Positions 7,243-10,693 of a stretch of 10,693 nucleotides of DNA are shown piece after piece (the first letter of the stretch is position 1; every line of letters begins with the position of its first letter). The notes under the pieces were generated by a model. The model searched no databases and was not told the DNA's origin. It saw nothing but the letters and a program-made list of their open reading frames with translations. This DNA comes from an uncultured Oscillospiraceae bacterium (GTDB lineage Bacteria; Bacillota; Clostridia; Oscillospirales; Ruminococcaceae), in NCBI GenBank assembly GCA_902490585.1, contig CABUEI010000062.1:1-10693 (forward strand). Reading direction: 5' to 3'. A program made the position numbers and the translations under genes.

Positions 7243-7363
7243 CATTTATCCGGGTAGCAAAAAAGGAGAAAGTTGATATATAATTAAAGGCAAGTATCGT
7301 TATAAAGCAGAATCAGACGGAGAGGGCGGCATAATTATACGAAAGAAATGGAGGCAGAATTAG
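7058..7363 (+). pseudogene. Orphan variable C-terminal cassette CT-B1, interrupted by a stop codon
   Basis: The frame opens right after a TAA (7055-7057) with QGLFARKDGGAIKSVTVN, i.e. at the same GLFA codons that precede the CT in the portal, and in the portal's frame. It then encodes YAPSPQRNHSGIQVKPKTYA and KLCGEFNTIYP, but reaches TGA at 7274-7276. After the stop the same frame continues with YIIKGKYRYKAESDGEGG, matching CT-B2, and ends at TAG 7361-7363, two bases before its partner gene. There is no ribosome binding site or credible start codon. It is best read as a silent donor cassette that has begun to decay, or whose stop would truncate the domain if moved onto the portal. Confidence 0.72.
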
Positions 7364-7365
7364 TT

Positions 7366-7683
7366 ATGAAAAAAGAAGAACTGCACGGAAAATATAAATC
7401 AGAATATCAAAAACGTATCATAGAACGTTTTGCAGATACAATTCCTGAGTATATATACCCGCCAAACGATGACGCTTCACGTAAAAATTATGATATATAT
7501 ATGAGTTTTATCTGCCTTCTTGAAGCCCCAGAGCAGTATCAGACGGCAGATAAAGTCATAGATTATTTAGAAAAAAATCCAAAAGCAACAGTCGAAGATA
7601 CGTGCAAGTATTTTGATAAGATAACTCCGGACGGCTTGCCACCCTGCGCTTCCGAGTGGGAAGATGACGAGGACGAAGAATGA
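7366..7683 (+). CDS. Small acidic protein paired with CT-B1 (candidate immunity protein ImmB1)
   Basis: A 105-residue acidic protein starting MKKEELHGKYKSEYQKRIIE. I prefer ATG 7366 over the in-frame ATG at 7348, because GGAGG (7350-7354) sits in front of the former and the start then follows the CT-B1 stop by two bases, as in the A pair. The C-terminal half (LEAPEQYQTADKVIDYLEKN then PKATVEDTCKYFDKI) aligns with ImmB2 and ImmB3, and the end GLPPCASEWEDDEDEE is shared almost exactly by all three. The N-terminal 40 residues are unlike theirs. It remains intact although its CT partner is broken, which suits an immunity gene retained for protection. The family is not one I can name. Confidence 0.62.
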   Translation: MKKEELHGKYKSEYQKRIIERFADTIPEYIYPPNDDASRKNYDIYMSFICLLEAPEQYQTADKVIDYLEKNPKATVEDTCKYFDKITPDGLPPCASEWEDDEDEE

Positions 7684-7831
7684 AATTGAATATGACAACC
7701 GCTCTTAACAAGGGCTGTTTGCAAGTAAGGACGGCGGTGCGATCAAATCCGTTACGGTCAACGATGACGGCACAGTGAATACGGTTTATAAAGCACAGAC
7801 TAAAACAAAATATGCGCCGTCGCCACAGAGA
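7661..7831 (+). repeat. Cassette linker repeat L2
   Basis: A near-copy of L1 at an offset of 651 bases: the acidic tail, TGA, AAATTGAAT scar, terminator left arm and loop, then AAGGGCTGTTTGCAAG in place of AAGGACTGTTTGCAAG, followed by the common start of a B-type CT. The seed is a mosaic: GGGC as in the terminator right arm and TGTTT as in the portal. Confidence 0.88.
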
Positions 7832-8014
7832 AAGCGTGAAGGAATACAGGTAAGTCCAAGTAAATATGGCAAATTGTGCGGAACGTTCAACTCCAAATAT
7901 CCTAATGCTCCGAAAGGTGCTAAAGGCGTAATTTATGACGGAAAGTATATGTATAGAGCTAAATCGAATGGTGAAGGCGGCATTGTTATATCTCACAAGC
8001 GAATATTGAAGTAG
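7775..8014 (+). CDS. Orphan variable C-terminal cassette CT-B2 (start-less or GTG-started)
   Basis: The frame is open from 7709 (QGLFASKDGGAIKSVTVNDD) immediately after a TAA. The only internal start is GTG 7775, which has no ribosome binding site, so the cassette looks like a promoterless fragment rather than a normal gene. From the GTG it encodes 79 basic residues: TKYAPSPQRKREGIQVSPSK, then YGKLCGTFNSKYP and DGKYMYRAKSNGEGGIVI. It shares the pattern E/T-F-N-S/T-x-Y followed by a YxYRA strand and GG-I/L-x-I with CT-B1, CT-B3 and, more distantly, CT-A. It is uninterrupted and would replace the portal CT in frame after recombination at GLFAS. No known toxin catalytic motif was recognised. Confidence 0.6.
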   Translation: MNTVYKAQTKTKYAPSPQRKREGIQVSPSKYGKLCGTFNSKYPNAPKGAKGVIYDGKYMYRAKSNGEGGIVISHKRILK

Positions 8015-8025
8015 GTGACAGACAG

Positions 8026-8322
8026 ATGAATAAAAGTGAATTTGAAAAATATAACACTCCTTTTCAGAGATTGTTACGAAATATGTTTGCTGATAGCATA
8101 AAAGACGAATGGAAAACGAATGAAGAAAGAGACTTATTTGATAAATTTTTCTTTTTGCTTGGTGCGGCGGAACAGTACGAGGTTGAAGAAGAAATGACTG
8201 AGTATATTAAGGTTCATCCTGATGTAACTATTGACGAACTGGACGATTATTTTGAAGAAATTGCTCCTCTGGGCTTGCCACCCTGCGCTTCTGAGTGGAA
8301 AGATGACGAGGACGAAGAATGA
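8026..8322 (+). CDS. Small acidic protein paired with CT-B2 (candidate immunity protein ImmB2)
   Basis: A 98-residue acidic protein (MNKSEFEKYNTPFQRLLRNM...). The start ATG at 8026 follows GTAGGTGAC and lies 11 bases after the CT-B2 stop (8012-8014). The middle (LLGAAEQYEVEEEMTEYIKV, then HPDVTIDELDDYFEEIAPLG) aligns with ImmB1 and ImmB3, and the end GLPPCASEWKDDEDEE is nearly invariant. The N-terminal half differs strongly from the other members, as expected if partner specificity lies there. Function unproven. Confidence 0.62.
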   Translation: MNKSEFEKYNTPFQRLLRNMFADSIKDEWKTNEERDLFDKFFFLLGAAEQYEVEEEMTEYIKVHPDVTIDELDDYFEEIAPLGLPPCASEWKDDEDEE

Positions 8323-8532
8323 AATTGAATATGACAACCGCTCTTAACAAGGACTGTTTGCAAGGAAGGACGGCGGTGCGATCAAATCCGTTACGGTCAA
8401 CGATGACGGCACAGTGAATACGGTTTATAAAGCACAGGCTAAAACAAAATACGCACCGTCACCGCAGAGAAATCACAGCGGTATACAGGTAAAGCCAAAG
8501 ACTTATGCAAAGCTGTGTGGAGAGTTTAATAC
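8300..8532 (+). repeat. Cassette linker repeat L3 (identical to 7010-7242)
   Basis: 233 bases identical to L1, including the seed AAGGACTGTTTGCAAG at 8349-8364. Identity covers the linker and the conserved half of CT-B and stops exactly where the variable half begins. It is followed by a different variable end and a different small acidic gene. Confidence 0.92.
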
Positions 8533-8656
8533 GAAGTATCCTATGACAGAGGGCAATCATGTTATAACAGGTAACATCAGGCACGGTAATTATGTATACC
8601 GTGCTACTCGTGATGAATATGGAAGCTTAACTATTCACGGAAAGGTTAAAATATAG
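8414..8656 (+). CDS. Orphan variable C-terminal cassette CT-B3 (start-less or GTG-started)
   Basis: The frame is open from 8348 (QGLFARKDGGAIKSVTVNDD) just after a TAA; a GTG at 8414 is the only start and lacks a ribosome binding site. The first part is identical to CT-B1. After KLCGEFNT the sequence diverges into KYPMTEGNHVITGNIRHGNY and VYRATRDEYGSLTIHGKVKI. The HGNYVYRA...YGSLTI ending parallels CT-B2 DGKYMYRA...EGGIVI and CT-A EYFAYYF...FADYTF. Intact, basic, and 8 bases ahead of the ATG of its acidic partner (8665). Confidence 0.6.
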   Translation: MNTVYKAQAKTKYAPSPQRNHSGIQVKPKTYAKLCGEFNTKYPMTEGNHVITGNIRHGNYVYRATRDEYGSLTIHGKVKI

Positions 8657-8664
8657 GTGTGTTT

Positions 8665-8925
8665 ATGGCTAAAGCGATTGAAGAGTATACCGAGTTTCAG
8701 AAATACGTTAAAGCAAAGTTCAATATTCCAAGTACAGATGAGGCTGATTATTTGTTTCTTTTTAATGCACCTGAGCAGTATAAGGTAGAGCCTTTAATGC
8801 TGGAATATGTGAAGAATCACGAAGACGCAACTGTCGAAGAACTGCTGTCTTACTTTGACAGTATCGCTCCTCCGGGCTTGCCACCCTGCGCTTCTGAGTG
8901 GGAAGATGACGAGGACGAAGAATGA
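8665..8925 (+). CDS. Small acidic protein paired with CT-B3 (candidate immunity protein ImmB3)
   Basis: An 86-residue acidic protein (MAKAIEEYTEFQKYVKAKFN...). An alternative GTG start at 8659 adds two residues; neither has a strong ribosome binding site, so it may depend on coupling to the CT stop (8654-8656). LFLFNAPEQYKVEPLMLEYV and ATVEELLSYFDSIAPPGLPP place it with ImmB1 and ImmB2, and CASEWEDDEDEE is the shared tail. The APEQYKVEPLMLEY segment also lines up with AKEHYDRIDEIIAY of ImmA1, which links the two sub-families. Confidence 0.62.
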   Translation: MAKAIEEYTEFQKYVKAKFNIPSTDEADYLFLFNAPEQYKVEPLMLEYVKNHEDATVEELLSYFDSIAPPGLPPCASEWEDDEDEE

Positions 8926-8971
8926 AATTGAATATGACAACCGCTCTTAACAAGGGCGGTTTGCAAGTAAG
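8903..8971 (+). repeat. Cassette linker repeat L4
   Basis: A fourth copy of the linker: acidic tail, TGA, AAATTGAAT scar, terminator left arm and loop, then AAGGGCGGTTTGCAAG. Here the whole terminator right arm (GGGCGGTTT) is retained before portal-like GCAAG, so the crossover point differs from L1-L3. The next sequence is A-type CT. Confidence 0.88.
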
Positions 8972-9007
8972 GGCGGCGGCAGTGCGACAGGCACAGGCTC
9001 GCTTAAG

Positions 9008-9181
9008 ATGAGCAAAGCAGAAATCAAGAAAGTGTCGAGTGAGATCAGTACAAATTACAGTCGATACGCAGGAAAGAAAAATTGTTTACATTATTCTTTA
9101 TGGCGCGATGAGTATTATCAATATCGTTTTATAAACAACGGATTTGCGGGCTATGATTTTGTTAAGAAAGTGAAGTCTTGA
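9008..9181 (+). CDS. Orphan variable C-terminal cassette CT-A2 (short, possibly not translated alone)
   Basis: The frame is open from 8951 (QGRFASKGGGSATGTGSLKM) after a TAA; the first ATG is at 9008 and gives 57 residues. It is a near-copy of the portal's own CT-A1: MSKAEIKKVSSEISTNYSRY is identical, whereas the last 35 residues carry about ten changes (NCLHYSLWRDEYYQYRF against KCLHYTLWHDEYFAYYF). There is no evident ribosome binding site. Recombination at the Gly-rich linker would place it on the portal in frame. The changes cluster in the half that could contact a partner protein. Confidence 0.55.
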   Translation: MSKAEIKKVSSEISTNYSRYAGKKNCLHYSLWRDEYYQYRFINNGFAGYDFVKKVKS

Positions 9182-9183
9182 TT

Positions 9184-9429
9184 ATGGAAGAATTAAAAGT
9201 ACTTTTAGAGAATGTCAGCGATTCATACTATGATTTTGTTCTGGGTATGTTACAAAGCGCAAGAGAGCATTATGACAGGATAGATGAAATTATCGCGTAT
9301 ATAAAGGATAATCCCGAAGCCGATACCTCTGATATTTTAGGCTGGACGTGGTCGACTATGGACGGAATTGATCTTGATAACCCGGTAAGTATCGTTGATG
9401 AAGATGACGAGGACGAGGACGAAGAATGA
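9184..9429 (+). CDS. Small acidic protein paired with CT-A2 (candidate immunity protein ImmA2)
   Basis: An 81-residue near-copy of ImmA1, ending DEDDEDEDEE. The ATG at 9184 follows the CT-A2 TGA (9179-9181) by two bases, with the same upstream context as ImmA1. About ten substitutions separate the two, concentrated around VLGMLQSAREHYDRI and LGWTWSTMDGIDL, while the first 19 residues are identical. Its TGA overlaps the ATG of the DUF2513-like gene (ATGA at 9426-9429). Confidence 0.68.
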   Translation: MEELKVLLENVSDSYYDFVLGMLQSAREHYDRIDEIIAYIKDNPEADTSDILGWTWSTMDGIDLDNPVSIVDEDDEDEDEE

Positions 9430-9815
9430 AATTGAATTATGATTGCGTCCGCAGTGTACTGCTTACTGTTGAGAAAAGCAAGACGATTGACGAGGAGCTT
9501 AATATAAATCCGGTGACTGTTGAAACGATATTTGAACAGCTCCCGAAGTATGAAGATAATGAAATTTTGTATACGATAGAGAAGCTGAAAGAAGCCGGAT
9601 ATATAAATGCCGTTCTTCAATTTGCGGCAGGACATTTTATAGACGGCGCTGTAAGCAGTATCACATACAGCGGGCATGAGTATCTTGACAATATCCGTGA
9701 GCCGGAAGTGTGGAGAAAGGTAAAGGCAATGTTGAAAAATGCAGGTGCTACCACACTGCCGCTTATTTCACAGGCAGCGAAAATGCTTATCGGCAGTCAA
9801 CTGACTGTAAATTGA
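9426..9815 (+). CDS. DUF2513-like phage protein
   Basis: A 129-residue protein starting MKLNYDCVRSVLLTVEKSKT, with ILYTIEKLKEAGYINAVLQF and SGHEYLDNIREPEVWRKVKA. The opening MKLxxDCVRxVLLxxE, a winged-helix-like centre (one more helix-turn before EAGYI) and the GHEYLDNIR motif are the features of DUF2513 proteins, which are frequent in prophages of Bacillota. Their role is unknown to me; a DNA-binding or transcription-linked role is plausible. The ATG overlaps the ImmA2 stop. AAATTGAAT occurs both at its start (9429-9437) and across its stop (9809-9817); the cassette linkers upstream look like this gene collapsed between those two repeats. Confidence 0.72.
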   Translation: MKLNYDCVRSVLLTVEKSKTIDEELNINPVTVETIFEQLPKYEDNEILYTIEKLKEAGYINAVLQFAAGHFIDGAVSSITYSGHEYLDNIREPEVWRKVKAMLKNAGATTLPLISQAAKMLIGSQLTVN

Positions 9816-9823
9816 ATATGACG

Positions 9824-9847
9824 ACCGCTCTTAACAAGGGCGGTTTT
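9824..9847 (+). terminator. Terminator at the end of the portal/cassette/DUF2513 unit
   Basis: ACCGCTC (9824-9830) pairs with GGGCGGT (9838-9844, one G-U) around the loop TTAACAA, followed by T residues. Each cassette linker contains the left arm and loop of this hairpin, and only L4 keeps the full right arm. It is therefore both a terminator and a landmark for past recombination. Confidence 0.82.
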
Positions 9848-9858
9848 CTTATACCCGT

Positions 9859-9874
9859 GTGCAATCGATTGCAC
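9859..9874. promoter_or_regulatory. Perfect 16-bp palindrome, possible operator
   Basis: GTGCAATCGATTGCAC is a perfect palindrome in the gap between two terminators. Next to it is a second inverted repeat, AAGTTCG (9917-9923) / CGAACTT (9937-9943). The size and symmetry suit a dimeric regulator site, but no promoter is evident nearby, so the role is uncertain. Confidence 0.4.
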
Positions 9875-9951
9875 TTGACTTGAACACAAACTTTGCAAAA
9901 ACAGTCGTTTTTTGTGAAGTTCGGTGCAAATTTGAACGAACTTAATAATTT

Positions 9952-9977
9952 TACCGCTCCACGAGGGCGGTATTTTT
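9952..9977 (+). terminator. Second terminator ahead of the prohead protease
   Basis: TACCGCTC (9952-9959) / GAGGGCGGTA region (to 9972) forms an eight-pair stem with a 5-base loop, followed by TTTTT (9973-9977). It resembles the terminator 130 bases upstream and leaves only 30 bases before the protease start, so late transcription must pass through it. Confidence 0.75.
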
Positions 9978-10007
9978 ATACCCATAACACAGAAAGGAGT
10001 GATAAAA

Positions 10008-10625
10008 ATGAAAATCGAAATCCGTTCCGCTGATCTTATGCACATCAGCGGATATGTAAACGCTGTCGAGCGTGACAGCAAGCAGCTTCCTGCATCAATG
10101 GCGCCTGGCATGACAACGCCGTTTGTTGAGCGTATCGTAAGCGGTACGTTTGCGAAAAGCCTTAAGGATCATCCGAAAGTTGAGCTGAGATTCAATCACA
10201 GCAAGGTCCTTGATACTACAGACGGAACGCTTAAACTGCATGAGGACAGCATAGGACTGCACGCAGAAGCCGACATCACTGACAGAGAAGTGATTGCAGA
10301 AGCCAGGGCGGGACATCTGACAGGGTGGAGCTTCGGCTTTTCGGGTGCTCAGGCGCACCTTGAGCCGTGCGATGAGGGAGTACAGCGCAGAATGATAACA
10401 GGGCTGACACTGCACGAGGTGTCAATTCTTAACTGCAATCCTGCGTATATCGCCACATCGATAGAAGCAAGAGGTGAAGAAACGACCGTGACGGAACAGC
10501 GCAGTGCCGGAAACGATACGGTCGAGGTAACAGGTGAAATCCGGGAGTTTATCCCCGATTACAACAAAGAAATAGAAATTTTACAGCTTATGTCGGATTA
10601 CTCCGACGGAAAGGAAACAGTATGA
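10008..10625 (+). CDS. HK97-family prohead protease
   Basis: A 205-residue serine protease of the HK97 gp4/U35 type that matures the capsid by cleaving the scaffold region of the major capsid protein. Visible landmarks are SGYVNAVERDS near the N-terminus, the catalytic His in RFNHSKVL (about residue 64), the catalytic Ser in LTGWSFGFS (about 108), and LHEVSILNCNPAY (about 136-148), the conserved third block. The C-terminal 50 residues are a variable tail. I prefer the ATG at 10008, which has AAAGGAG eight bases upstream, to an in-frame GTG at 9999 that lies within that ribosome binding site. Its stop overlaps the next ATG (ATGA at 10622-10625). Length is normal for the family. Confidence 0.9.
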   Translation: MKIEIRSADLMHISGYVNAVERDSKQLPASMAPGMTTPFVERIVSGTFAKSLKDHPKVELRFNHSKVLDTTDGTLKLHEDSIGLHAEADITDREVIAEARAGHLTGWSFGFSGAQAHLEPCDEGVQRRMITGLTLHEVSILNCNPAYIATSIEARGEETTVTEQRSAGNDTVEVTGEIREFIPDYNKEIEILQLMSDYSDGKETV

Positions 10626-10693
10626 ATTTAAAAGCACTCATCGAAAAGAGAAATGCTCTTATCGCCGATATGAAGTCACTCTGCGATAAGGCT
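10622..10693 (+). CDS. Major capsid protein, N-terminal start (partial)
   Basis: The first 24 codons of a gene overlapping the protease stop: MNLKALIEKRNALIADMKSL then CDKA. A Lys/Glu/Leu-rich helical start is typical of the delta (scaffold) domain of HK97-fold capsid proteins, and the place directly after the prohead protease is the standard one. The rest lies outside the window, so the assignment depends mostly on gene order. Confidence 0.68.
   Translation, partial: MNLKALIEKRNALIADMKSLCDKA

Larger units (their letters stand above)
8954..9429 (+). repeat. Second copy of the A-type CT + small acidic gene module
   Basis: This stretch repeats 6563-7032 at a constant offset of 2391 bases, with no indel until a 6-base insertion in the acidic tail. 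Similarity is highest in the first half of the CT (SATGTGSLKMSKAEIKKVSS is identical) and lower in the CT C-terminus and in the centre of the acidic gene. Confidence 0.9.

Noticed and set aside
7775..7777. GTG codons (7775 and 8414) as true starts of independent genes
   Set aside because: Neither has a Shine-Dalgarno sequence, and the conserved coding frame extends well upstream to the portal seed, so they are probably internal Val codons. The frames are still listed because they are intact.
7556..7996. Minus-strand open frame of 146 codons across ImmB1, linker L2 and CT-B2
   Set aside because: It spans two plus-strand elements and a linker with low-complexity antisense sequence; matching shadows appear behind the other cassettes as a result of the repeat.
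7010..8971. CRISPR-like array of repeats and spacers
   Set aside because: The repeats are long (up to 233 bases), coding, few and unevenly spaced, and the intervals encode proteins.
6563..9181. Diversity-generating retroelement template and variable repeats
   Set aside because: There is no reverse transcriptase or accessory gene in the window, and differences between the copies are not confined to adenine positions.
9270..9677. Minus-strand open frame of 135 codons
   Set aside because: It is antisense to the acidic gene and DUF2513 gene; its Ser run is simply the complement of the Asp/Glu codons. No ribosome binding site or homology is visible.

Overview
The window reads as a host chromosome segment joined to a rearranged siphovirus-type prophage of a Gram-positive gut anaerobe, most likely a Clostridia/Ruminococcus-like Bacillota. 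That placement is an inference from the family resemblance of the proteins, the purine-rich ribosome binding sites and the moderate base composition. Every gene I accept is on the + strand.

Layout. (1) 1-2967 is the 3' part of a gene for a very large protein with a CapA/PGA_cap-type metallophosphatase domain and a C-terminal DUF6270/SGNH-like domain. A strong terminator follows. (2) 2968-3201 is non-coding, with hairpins and no gene. (3) 3202-5890 is a phage head-tail/tail module: a probably 5'-truncated head closure protein, an HK97-gp10-like protein, a tail terminator, a tail tube, an inserted moron with its own promoter and terminator, and a tail assembly chaperone with an apparent -1 frameshift site. 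(4) At about 5885-5897 the chaperone's second frame runs without interruption into the C-terminal half of an HK97-family portal protein. This is a rearrangement junction, because portal normally lies upstream of the head-tail genes. (5) 6520-9429 is the most interesting part. The portal carries a C-terminal variable domain (CT) behind a Gly-rich linker and is followed by a small acidic gene. Behind it lie four more CT + small-acidic-gene cassettes, start-less or nearly so, separated by near-identical linkers. (6) 9426-9847 is a DUF2513-like gene and a terminator. (7) 10008-10693 holds the HK97-type prohead protease and the start of the major capsid gene.

Interpretation. The cassettes look like the orphan toxin/immunity modules of Rhs, CDI and MuF polymorphic toxins, but attached to a phage portal. 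The portal encodes GLFASNGGG just before its CT, and each orphan CT begins at the same codons in the same frame. A 16-bp identity (AAGGACTGTTTGCAAG) in the portal and two orphans would let recombination switch portal tails in frame and bring the matching small gene along. The linkers are mosaics of the end of the acidic gene, a collapsed DUF2513 gene, the DUF2513 terminator and the portal seed, so they record past exchanges. Toxin and immunity activities are inferred; no catalytic motif was recognised.

Caveat: the unusual gene order (tail module before portal) could be a true prophage rearrangement or an assembly join. The array itself is internally consistent and does not depend on that junction.
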